Assembly (NCBI GenBank): GCA_910574915.1
Contig: CAJTCR010000007.1
Location: 62,001-126,000 of the forward strand
Direction of reading: 5' to 3'
DNA from: Eubacteriaceae bacterium
GTDB lineage: Bacteria > Bacillota > Clostridia > Lachnospirales > Lachnospiraceae
Length of the DNA stretch: 64,000 bases
A model generated the notes under the pieces. It saw nothing but the letters and a program-made list of their open reading frames with translations. It made no database searches and had not been told where the DNA came from. Positions 36,369-44,103 of this stretch are shown piece by piece (positions within the stretch are counted from its first letter, which is position 1; each line of letters opens with the position of its first letter). The position numbers and the translations under genes are program-made.

Positions 36369-38948
36369 ATGGGGTATATGGTAAAACTGAAATTAAAGAA
36401 AAAAAGAAACAGCAGCGCGGTGTTTATGGCAATGATCCTGCTTGTATTTTGTATTATGGGAGGGGTCGTATTTTCGGTGGAGCGAAGGATTTCTCTGGAG
36501 ATGTCGAAATCAGCCATTGAAAACCTGAGTGAGAGCCTGGAGCTGATTAAAGGCACCATACAGGCGATCCTGCAAAAAGAAGCGGAATTTCAAAGAATGC
36601 TCGCAGAGGAGATTGCGCTGATGGACGATCCGCGGGAATTTATCCGCTCTGAGCATATCAATAAAACAATGGTGAAGCTGTCGCTGGTTCCGTCTGGCGA
36701 GACGACGGGGATATCCAGTACAGGAAAGCCGTTCCGTGAAAAGGAGCTGGATTTTTCTGCCGGTTATACGGTTGACGGGCTGCCGTTTTCCCAGACGTAT
36801 GTCAACGATATGGGCACCTGGGCATATACGATCAAATGCCCGGTCATAAAGGACGGGAAGGAAATTGCTTCTTTTTATGTAGAGTATATTTACGATACGT
36901 TTGACGATGCGCTGCCTGAGCGTTTTTACAACAGCAGTGCGACGCTCTATATTATGGATGCGAAAAACGAGCGCTTTGTGTTAAAGCCAAAAGGCATCGG
37001 CGACAGGGAGGCAGGCAATCTGGATTTGCAGGATTTTTACCGGGCAAACCAGATTCTGGAAGAAGAGATCCAGCGGGAAGTCAAAGAAGGAATTCAGGCA
37101 GGCGACGACCTGATGTTTTATCATGACGTCCGGGGCAAAAGCTCGCTCATTTATATGTGGGCGGTCAATCATGCCTCGGTCTATCTGATTGGATATGTGC
37201 CGGTAGAAGCCATTCAGCGGGAAGGAGACGCCGTCAACCAGAATATTTTGGCGGTGATTACCGTAACGCTGGCAGCTTTTTTTATCTGTCTGATTTTATA
37301 TTATTTTACCCAAAGGCAGCAGATCAGGCTGCGCAGGGAAAGGGAGAAGGAGCGTGAGATCCATAATAAGCAACTGATTGAGGCGCTGCAGGCTGCGCAG
37401 ATTGCCAGCAAGTCAAAGACGATGTTTTTGTCTAATATGTCTCACGACATCCGTACGCCGATGAACGCGATTCTTGGATTTACCATTTTGCTGGCAAAGG
37501 ATGCCCACAACGAGGAAAAGGTGCGGGAATATACGAAAAAAATCACATCGTCAGGCAAGCACCTGCTGAGCCTTATCAATGACGTGCTGGACGTATCCAA
37601 GATTGAAAGCGGCAAGGTCGTGCTTTCCATCGGCGAATTTACGCTGAACAGCATGATTTCTTCGGTAGACGCGATTATCCGGCCGATGGCAAAGGCAAAG
37701 AAGCAGAAGTTTTCCGTACTTGTATCCGGCATCCATCACGAATGCCTGATCGGGGATGAGACGAGGCTGAACCAGGTATTGATCAACCTGCTGTCCAATG
37801 CGGTCAAGTATACCCAGGAGGGCGGTACGATCTTTTTGCGGCTGACCGGCCTTGCGCAGCGTTCCGAGCAGTATGAGCATATCCGCATCGAAGTGGAAGA
37901 CAACGGGTTTGGCATGACGCCGGAATATTTAAAGGTAATTTTCGACGCATTTACAAGGGCGGAAAACAGTACGACGAACAAAGTGCAGGGCACCGGGCTT
38001 GGGATGGCGATTACGAAAAATATTGTAGAGCTGATGGGAGGCACGATCGAGGTCAAAAGCGAGGTCGACCGCGGGACGCTGTTTACGGTGGAGCTTGAGC
38101 TGCGCATCCCCAAAGAGGCGTCAGACGAACAGTTCTGGCAGGAAAGCGGCATCCGGCGGATTCTTGCCGTAGATGATGAACAGCAGATCCTGGAAAATAT
38201 CGCACTGCTGATGCAGCGTACCAATATCGGCATCGAATTTGCATTAGACGGGCAGGAAGCGCTGCGCAGGCTAAACGAAGCGCAGGCAGCCGAGGGGTAC
38301 GACGTGATCCTGTTAGACTGGAACATGCCTGGAATCAACGGCATTGAAACGGCAAAGCGGATTCGTGAAACAGCACACGCGCACATCCCGATTTTGCTGC
38401 TCACGGCGTATGACTGGGAAGAGGTGGAAGAAGAAGCACTGACGGCGGGCATTGACGGGTTTCTTGCAAAACCGTTTTTTGTATCCGCGTTTAAAGAAAA
38501 GATAAAGGAAATCCGGTCAAAACAGGAGGCAAAACAGACGCAGCCGGACGAACCGGACACAAATATTTTAAAAAACCGCCATTTTCTGATCGCGGAAGAT
38601 AACGAGATCAACTCCGAGATCTTATTGGAGCTTTTGCATATCGAAGGCGCGGACGCGCAAGTGGCGGAAAACGGAGCGCTTGCCGTAGAGCTTTTTTGCA
38701 ATACGCCTCCGGGACATTTTGACGCGGTGCTGATGGACGTACAGATGCCGGTAATGAATGGCTATGAGGCTACAAAGAAGATCCGCGCTCTGGCGCGTGA
38801 GGACGCAAAAACGATACCGGTTATCGCAATGACGGCAAACGCGTTTGCAGAAGATGTAAAGGATGCAAGGGACGCAGGGATGAACGACCATATCGCAAAG
38901 CCGATTGATATGGACGTAATTCGTAAGACACTGTATAAATATTTATAA
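36369..38948 (+). CDS. Membrane hybrid histidine kinase with two receiver domains
   Basis: The 859-aa protein has TM1 (about 17-37), an extracellular Cache-like sensor (about 40-290), TM2 (about 292-315), a HisKA H-box with His359 (SHDIRTPMNAILGF), HATPase_c, and two receivers with Asp650 (LLDWNMPGING) and Asp790 (LMDVQMPVMNG). Like its partner it lacks an effector domain. It starts six bases after the first kinase gene; either ATG 36369 or ATG 36378 could be used. The outer domain could bind a ligand or contact the lipoprotein encoded just downstream. Confidence 0.92.
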   Translation: MGYMVKLKLKKKRNSSAVFMAMILLVFCIMGGVVFSVERRISLEMSKSAIENLSESLELIKGTIQAILQKEAEFQRMLAEEIALMDDPREFIRSEHINKTMVKLSLVPSGETTGISSTGKPFREKELDFSAGYTVDGLPFSQTYVNDMGTWAYTIKCPVIKDGKEIASFYVEYIYDTFDDALPERFYNSSATLYIMDAKNERFVLKPKGIGDREAGNLDLQDFYRANQILEEEIQREVKEGIQAGDDLMFYHDVRGKSSLIYMWAVNHASVYLIGYVPVEAIQREGDAVNQNILAVITVTLAAFFICLILYYFTQRQQIRLRREREKEREIHNKQLIEALQAAQIASKSKTMFLSNMSHDIRTPMNAILGFTILLAKDAHNEEKVREYTKKITSSGKHLLSLINDVLDVSKIESGKVVLSIGEFTLNSMISSVDAIIRPMAKAKKQKFSVLVSGIHHECLIGDETRLNQVLINLLSNAVKYTQEGGTIFLRLTGLAQRSEQYEHIRIEVEDNGFGMTPEYLKVIFDAFTRAENSTTNKVQGTGLGMAITKNIVELMGGTIEVKSEVDRGTLFTVELELRIPKEASDEQFWQESGIRRILAVDDEQQILENIALLMQRTNIGIEFALDGQEALRRLNEAQAAEGYDVILLDWNMPGINGIETAKRIRETAHAHIPILLLTAYDWEEVEEEALTAGIDGFLAKPFFVSAFKEKIKEIRSKQEAKQTQPDEPDTNILKNRHFLIAEDNEINSEILLELLHIEGADAQVAENGALAVELFCNTPPGHFDAVLMDVQMPVMNGYEATKKIRALAREDAKTIPVIAMTANAFAEDVKDARDAGMNDHIAKPIDMDVIRKTLYKYL

Positions 38949-38962
38949 AAGAGGGAAATCAG

Positions 38963-40273
38963 TTGAGAAATAGAAAAAAAACAGCAGCCGCTGTACTGGC
39001 AGCGGCAGTGGCTGCCTGCACAATCACAGCCTGCGCTGATCCAAAACCACCGACAGGAAACCTGGTCAACAAGCAAGAACAAGAGAAAAAGATTGTAAAT
39101 ATGTTCAGCCCGATGGGAAAGACAGCGGCGAATGCAGAAAACGTGGCAAGGACAGCACAGGAGATGACGCTTGACATGGCAGAAAAAGAGCTGGGCTTAA
39201 TCATCGAGTACAATACTTATACCGCACAGGACTACAAAGAAAAGACGTACGACGACGTATGCACCGAACGGATTCGCAGCAACCTGGATGACTTTTACCT
39301 GCTCAATCCAGACGTGTTCCAGCAGCTTGGCAGAGAAGGGCTGCTTGCCGACTTATCGGGGTTAGAATGCGCAAAAAATTTAAGGGAAGTCATAAAAACG
39401 GCAAACACCGTGGACGGAAAGCTGGTAGCGATCCCGCATGAGGTCGTCGCTTACGGGCTGTTTATCAATCAGGACTTATTTGACAAGTTTGAACTAAAGC
39501 TTCCAGAGACACCGCAGGATCTGCTGGAGTGCTGCAAAATATTAAAAGAAAACGGATATGAAACGCCAATCGGTGCAAACCGCTGGTGGCTGGAGACGTT
39601 TGTCTTTGCGGTATCGTATGCCCAGCTTTACAACGGCGGCAGCACCCAGGAAGAAATCGAGGCGTTAAACAGCGGCAAGGCAAAATACAGCGATTACCTG
39701 CGCCCTGGCTTTACGTTTTTAAAAGAACTGATCGATAAAGGATATATTGATGCTGAAACAGCATACACCTACGAAGCGATCGACGGGGAAGGGCCTGACT
39801 TTCTCGCGCAGAAAACACCGATCGTAATGGCGTACTGGGGAGCGGCAAATACAGATACGCTCTACGGCAAGGCAGATTTCAACATGCAGGTCATCGGCTT
39901 TCCAAGCAGCCTTGGCGCCATGCCGGTTGTCTCCATGACCGGCTACAGCGTATGCGAACAGGCACAGCACCGGGAGGATGCGATGGACGTGTTAGACGTG
40001 ATGCTGTCCGATGAAGCGCTTCAAATATTTGCAGAGAAAAAACAAGTAATTTCCGCGTCTAAAAATGTCGAAACGTACTGCGTCGATGCGTTAAAGCCGC
40101 TGAATGACAGGATCAATGAAGGCGTCTATGTGCTTGCCTCCAACGCAGGAATGAAGGTTGAGCAGTGGGGCAATATGTGCCTGGTTGTACGAAAGATGCT
40201 GCAAGGCGCGGGCGTGGAGGAGTGTCTGGAGGAGTTTGATCAGTTGCAGGAGGAGAGTTTGAAGGAAAAGTAA
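38963..40273 (+). CDS. Substrate-binding lipoprotein linked to the hybrid kinases
   Basis: The 436-aa protein starts at a TTG, ten bases after GAGGGAAA, and has a lipoprotein signal with two candidate lipidation cysteines, Cys19 and Cys24 (AAVAACTITACAD). The remainder is a family 1 extracellular solute-binding domain with typical segments (IPHEVVAYGLFINQDLFD, MAYWGAANTDT). No permease or ATPase genes follow, unlike importer cassettes. It is therefore more likely to present a ligand to the membrane kinase upstream than to feed a transporter, which is inference from order. Confidence 0.88.
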   Translation: MRNRKKTAAAVLAAAVAACTITACADPKPPTGNLVNKQEQEKKIVNMFSPMGKTAANAENVARTAQEMTLDMAEKELGLIIEYNTYTAQDYKEKTYDDVCTERIRSNLDDFYLLNPDVFQQLGREGLLADLSGLECAKNLREVIKTANTVDGKLVAIPHEVVAYGLFINQDLFDKFELKLPETPQDLLECCKILKENGYETPIGANRWWLETFVFAVSYAQLYNGGSTQEEIEALNSGKAKYSDYLRPGFTFLKELIDKGYIDAETAYTYEAIDGEGPDFLAQKTPIVMAYWGAANTDTLYGKADFNMQVIGFPSSLGAMPVVSMTGYSVCEQAQHREDAMDVLDVMLSDEALQIFAEKKQVISASKNVETYCVDALKPLNDRINEGVYVLASNAGMKVEQWGNMCLVVRKMLQGAGVEECLEEFDQLQEESLKEK

Positions 40274-40277
40274 GAAT

Positions 40278-40576
40278 GCTTTTGCGAGGGGACGCCGGGA
40301 GAGAGGATGTGCCTCCCCTGGCTGCGTCCGTTCCAGAATGCTAAGAAGCCCTAGGTATCCTGCTGGTACGCTGTGGCTGTGGATGGTCGCGGCACCTAGT
40401 TCGCTGCCTGCTGGCAGCTAAAGGTGCCGCTTGGCTGCGCCCCTGGTTGCCTAGCAGAATACGAAGGGCTTCTAAGCATTCTTCCAAAGCCGCCGCCAGG
40501 GGAGGCACATCCTCTCTCCCGGCTGCTTTTCGTAAGTGTTACGAAACAAGCTCAATGTGGTTTGTTCGTTGTAGTG
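40278..40576 (+). repeat. Palindromic element, copy B
   Basis: The left arm (from 40291) and right arm (to about 40527) share a 29-base perfect inverted match beginning GCCGGGAGAGAGGATGTGCC. The variable stem is AGAAGCCCT (40344-40352) with AGGGCTTCT (40465-40473). The centre matches copy A. The right end runs TTTGTTCGTTGTAGTGCTAG and abuts copy C. Confidence 0.88.
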
Positions 40577-40913
40577 CTAGAGCGAACAAGTTTGGGTTGC
40601 TTTGGTAAACTTTTACAAGAAGGGACGCCAGGAGAGAGGAGGGGTACACTCTGTCTGCGTCCGTTCCAGAATGTTAAGAATTGCTAGGTATCCTGCTGCT
40701 ACGTTGTGGCTGTGGACGGTCGCGGCACCTAGTTCGCTGCCTGCTGGCAGCTAAAGGTGCCGCTTGGCTGCGCCCCTAGTTGTTTTGCAGAATACCAAGC
40801 AATTCTAACCATTCTTCCAAAGCCGCCGCCAGAGTGTACCCATCCTCTCTCCCGGCTGTTTTTCGCAAGTGCTGCCAAACGAGCCCGATATGGTTTGGTC
40901 ACTGTAGTACTAG
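40577..40913 (+). repeat. Palindromic element, copy C
   Basis: This copy is complete from CTAGAGCGAACAAG to GTAGTACTAG. The outer arms read AGGAGGGGTACACTCTG and its near-complement, different from copies A and B on both sides. The variable stem is AGAATTGCT (40677-40685) with AGCAATTCT (40798-40806). The central hairpin equals that of A and B. Confidence 0.88.
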
Positions 40914-41075
40914 GCATTTTTTAGAGCTTGGAAGAAACATCCAGAGGAAGGGGAGCGGGACTGGCTTGCAGAGACGTTGGTAAAATGTTAGGAGTCCTTA
41001 GCATTCTGCAAAACAAACCAGGGGCGCAGCCAACCGAAACCTATATCTTTCGGCAGGAAGCCAGAAGCAGACAAG
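40914..41075 (-). repeat. Truncated palindromic element, copy H
   Basis: Only one half survives, in the same orientation as copy D: GGGAGCGGGACTGGC, then GGAGTCCTTAGCATTCTGC and AACCAGGGGCGCAGCC. The expected partner arm is absent. It ends in a small hairpin, CCGAAA with TTTCGG (about 41036-41055). Confidence 0.65.
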
Positions 41076-41234
41076 AGTCTGTCTTATAAATGTTTTCTGT
41101 CAGATGTATTTCACAATTTATGGGAGATTTGCGCCGAATAAAGGGCGCATAGCGTACCATGCAACCTGAATTTGGCGTAAATATCACGCAAAGTGGGAAA
41201 TGCAGATAGCAGGAATGATTTTAACACAGGCTCT
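41076..41234. other. Non-coding stretch with repeat relics
   Basis: No gene is supported. TCTGTCAGATGTATTTCACAA (about 41096-41116) is an inverted, diverged match of the outer end of copy G near 44010-44035. AAATGCAGATAGCAGGAATG followed by ATTTTAACACAGGCTCT (about 41198-41234) resembles the right half of the short palindrome at 18956-19025. Both look like decayed insertions. A small GCGCC/GGGCGC hairpin lies near 41131-41148. Confidence 0.5.
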
Positions 41235-41530
41235 TGTACTACAGCGAACGAACCATATCGAGCTTATTTGGCAGCATTTACGAAGAACAGCCGGGAGCGG
41301 GAATTGGCACCCCCTGGCGGCGGCTTTGGAAGAATGGTTAGAATCTCTTAGTATTCTGCACGAAAACCAGGGGCGCAGCCAAGCGGCACCTTTAGCTGCC
41401 AGCAGGCAGCGAACTAGGTGCCGCGACCGTCCACAGCCACAGCGTACCAGCAGGATACTTAGAGATTCTTACCATTCTGGAACGGACGCCGCCAGGGGGT
41501 GCCAATCCCCGCTCCCAGCGTCCCTTCCTT
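41235..41530 (-). repeat. Palindromic element, copy D (inverted)
   Basis: This is a full-length copy in reverse orientation. The outer arms read GGGAGCGGGAATTGGCACCC and its near-complement before CAGCGTCCC. The variable stem is AGAATCTCT (41340-41348) with AGAGATTCT (41461-41469). The central hairpin is the reverse complement of that in A-C. It lies 207 bases before the ECF sigma gene, opposite in orientation to copy E on the other side. Confidence 0.87.
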
Positions 41531-41736
41531 TAGCGCCCCTTTCATCAAAAAAATTTCAAAAAAATCCCCCACCAAAACCGAACCTCTACCGCCGCTGTTC
41601 GAAAAAAAGCAAATCCTACCGCTTCCTGTTCCGAAACCAGCGTCTGCCGAGGTTCTTTTTATATACATTTTTCGAATCTTTTTGTAGCATTTTGCCAGCC
41701 TGCGGGGTATTTAAAGTGAAAGGGGGATGAAACAGC

Positions 41737-42234
41737 ATGGAACAGGCGCCATTTGATTTGAACGGCAGTGCAGAACAGGTGATTGGGTATTATGCGAATA
41801 TGGTATACCGGCTTGCATTTGCGCGCACAGGGTCAAAGTATGATGCAGACGATATCTTTCAGGAAGTGTTTCTTAGATACGTAAAAAAACATCCGGCATT
41901 TACAAGTGAAGAGCACCGCAAAGCATGGCTGCTGCGTGTAACGGTGAACTGCTCGCATAAGTTTTATTATGCGTTCCGGCGGAAAAAGGAATCGGAAATC
42001 ACCGATACGGCGCAGGCGTTCGGATCTTTGCGCGAAGATTACGCCTTTTTGTACGAGCAGCTTCGCAGGCTGCCGCCAAAATACCGGGAAGTTGTGCATT
42101 TGTTCTACTACGAAGACCTGCCAGCCGAACAGATCAGCCATATTTTAAATCGTAAGCATTCTACTGTCCGCACGCAGTTGACGCGGGCGAGGGCAATGCT
42201 GCGGGAGTTTTTAAAGGAGGAAGATGATGGATAA
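41737..42234 (+). CDS. ECF-type RNA polymerase sigma factor
   Basis: The 165-aa protein has sigma region 2 (about 15-80; DADDIFQEVFLRYVKKHP) and region 4 (about 108-158; LPPKYREVVHLFYYEDLPAE, then RKHSTVRTQLTRAR) and lacks region 3, as expected of ECF factors. It should direct RNA polymerase to a small regulon and is presumably held inactive by the co-transcribed membrane protein, whose start overlaps its stop by eight bases. No -35 AAC-type autoregulatory promoter was recognisable upstream. Confidence 0.93.
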   Translation: MEQAPFDLNGSAEQVIGYYANMVYRLAFARTGSKYDADDIFQEVFLRYVKKHPAFTSEEHRKAWLLRVTVNCSHKFYYAFRRKKESEITDTAQAFGSLREDYAFLYEQLRRLPPKYREVVHLFYYEDLPAEQISHILNRKHSTVRTQLTRARAMLREFLKEEDDG

Positions 42235-43327
42235 AAAATGGGAACAGGAAGCGTATGGAGATTTTACACAGACATGGAAGGAAAGCTATAAAAATCTGAA
42301 CAGCCAGATCGCGCCAGGCGACCGTCTGCTGCGCGATACAATTACAAAGGCAAAACGCCTGGAACAAAAACATGCAGGCAAAGGCAGGGTGCTGCTGTAC
42401 AAGACGGCGGCTGCGACTGCGACTGTCTGCATTTGCCTGTATGCGGCGATGCCTGTGCTGGCGTCTTCTTCGGATTCGATTTACCGTATGATGTATCTTG
42501 TATCGCCTAAGATCGCGCAGTATTTTATGCCTGTGCAGTTGTCGGATGTTGTAAACGGCATTAAAATGGAAGTCGTCTCAGCATCTGTCCGCGGTAAAAC
42601 TGTACAGGTGTATCTTACGATGCAGGATCTGGAAGGAGACAGGATCGATGAAACGATTGACTTGTATGACAGCTACAACATCAACCTTTCTTTTGACGGG
42701 TGGTGTAATTGTGAGCTTGCCGGATACGATGAAAGCACTAAAACAGCTACTTTTTTAATTACGATTGAACAGTACGAAAATCAAAAAATTGACGGAGATA
42801 AGATTACATTTACCGTAGGAAAATTTTTAAGCGGCAAGAAAACTTACGAGCAGGTTCCTATTCCGGTGCAGCTTCCGGCAGATACCACCGTACAGGAAGT
42901 AGAGGTTAATGGTTTAGGCATTGCGGATGAGAAATGGATGGATACACTGTATAATGCAGATCATCTGACTGCATTAGTCCCAAAAGCCCAGGTGCAGCAG
43001 CCTCTGGTGGACGGCATTGACCTGACAGGCATCGGCTATATAGACGGAAACCTTCATATCCAGATGGCTGTCGAAGACGTGTTGGAAAATGACAATCACG
43101 GGTTTTTCTATTTCAAAGACCACGCAGGCAATAAGATCAACAGCGCTTACAGCTTCTCTTTTATTGACCAGGCAGCACAGGGGACGCAGATCAATTATAG
43201 AAATGAAGTGTTTGAAATAGACAAGGAGGCGTTCAGCGAATATGAGCTGTTTGGAGATTTTGTAATCACAGGGAATAAGACGGATGGGAAATGGCAGGTG
43301 ACGTTTCCGGTGGAGAAAGGCGAGTAA
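42227..43327 (+). CDS. DUF4179-type membrane protein, probable anti-sigma factor
   Basis: The 366-aa protein has a cytoplasmic N-terminus (1-53), one membrane helix (about 54-76) and a large extracellular domain with the beta-rich DUF4179 pattern (VVNGIKMEVVSASVRGKTVQ). Such proteins accompany ECF sigma factors and are taken to be their membrane-bound antagonists. The start at 42227 is preferred over 42224 because AAAGGAGG needs the extra spacing. A canonical zinc-binding HxxxCxxC is not visible in the N-terminus. Confidence 0.85.
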   Translation: MDKKWEQEAYGDFTQTWKESYKNLNSQIAPGDRLLRDTITKAKRLEQKHAGKGRVLLYKTAAATATVCICLYAAMPVLASSSDSIYRMMYLVSPKIAQYFMPVQLSDVVNGIKMEVVSASVRGKTVQVYLTMQDLEGDRIDETIDLYDSYNINLSFDGWCNCELAGYDESTKTATFLITIEQYENQKIDGDKITFTVGKFLSGKKTYEQVPIPVQLPADTTVQEVEVNGLGIADEKWMDTLYNADHLTALVPKAQVQQPLVDGIDLTGIGYIDGNLHIQMAVEDVLENDNHGFFYFKDHAGNKINSAYSFSFIDQAAQGTQINYRNEVFEIDKEAFSEYELFGDFVITGNKTDGKWQVTFPVEKGE

Positions 43328-43358
43328 AAGGCGGTGTGTTGTTAATATTTTTGTTGGA

Positions 43359-43380
43359 AGGGACGCTTGATTGCGTCCCT
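43359..43380 (+). repeat. Minimal GGGACGC hairpin
   Basis: AGGGACGC (43359-43366) pairs perfectly with GCGTCCCT (43373-43380) around six bases. These are exactly the outermost arm sequences of the larger palindromic family, so this may be a collapsed copy. It could also act as the operon's 3'-end hairpin, although no T-run follows. Confidence 0.6.
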
Positions 43381-43717
43381 AGAGCGAACAAATTTGAATT
43401 GCTTTGGTAAATTTATACAAGAAGGGACGCCAGGAGAGAGGAGGGGTACACTCTGGCGGCGTCAGTTCCAGAATGTTAAGAATTGCTAAGTATCCTGCTG
43501 CTACGTTGTGGCTGTGTCCGGTCGCGGCACCTTGTCCGCTTCCGGCTGTCCGCCGAAAGCTATCGGTGCCGCTTGGCTGCGCCCCTAGTTGTTTTGCAGA
43601 ATACCAAGCAATTCTAAACATTCTTCCAAAGCCGCCGCCAGAGTGTACCCCTCCTCTCTCCCGGCTGTTTTTCGCAAGTTCTGCCAAACGAGCCTGATAT
43701 GGTTTGTTCGCTTCCAA
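43379..43717 (+). repeat. Palindromic element, copy E with a replaced central loop
   Basis: The ends, outer arms (GGAGGGGTACACTCTGGC type) and variable stem AGAATTGCT (43479-43487) with AGCAATTCT (43607-43615) match copy C. The centre differs: between the conserved GCGGCACC and GGTGCCGC, the inner hairpin is CTTCCGGC-TGTCC-GCCGAAAG instead of GCTGCC-TGCT-GGCAGC. The sequence is new but the fold is the same. Confidence 0.87.
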
Positions 43718-43844
43718 TACTACAGCGAACAAAGCATATTGAGCTTGTTTTTGTACCACTTTGTAAAGAGCCGCCAGGGCGTGCCAATTCCCGCTCCTGG
43801 CGTCCTTTCCAGTAAAAATTTACCAAACCAATTCAAATTTGTTC
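43718..43844 (-). repeat. Short palindromic derivative, copy F
   Basis: Both family termini are present (ACTACAGCGAACAAAGC and CAAATTTGTTC), but the interior is reduced to GCCGCCAGGGCGTGCC facing CGCTCCTGGCGTCC. It is about 127 bases, like a deletion derivative that kept its ends. It shares its left edge with the right edge of copy E. Confidence 0.75.
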
Positions 43845-43888
43845 CATCTAAGGGCTTTAGCTTGAATCCGCTTACACACAGGTGTATA

Positions 43889-44012
43889 CTAGTACTACAG
43901 CGAACAAACCAAACCATATTGAGCTTGTTTCGTAACACTTACGAAGAGCAGCCGGGAGGCACATCCTCTCTCCCAGCGTCCCTTCCCGCAAAAATACACC
44001 AAAGCAATTTGT
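43889..44012 (-). repeat. Short palindromic derivative, copy G
   Basis: It begins CTAGTACTACAGCGAACAAA and ends ACACCAAAGCAATTTG. The internal hairpin pairs GCCGGGAGGCACATCC-type sequence with TCTCTCCCAGCGTCCC. It is another end-retaining deletion derivative, 60-90 bases before the GH3 ribosome site. Confidence 0.75.
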
Positions 44013-44103
44013 AAAATACATCTGTCAAAAAGCATTTTTCAACCACGATCTAAAACAAAAACCTGGAAAAGAATCAATGATAACAAAGGAGGAACAACAC
44101 ACA

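Noticed and set aside
41200-41730. 176-codon ORF across palindromic copy D
   Set aside because: Most of it translates the inverted repeat. There is no ribosome site and the frame is not kept in other copies, so it is not treated as a gene. The same applies to frames at 40424-40687, 43404-43697 and 43379-43759.
40278-44012. Repeat cluster as a CRISPR array
   Set aside because: The units are about 125-340 bases, differ in orientation and length, are self-complementary throughout, and have no regular spacers or cas genes.
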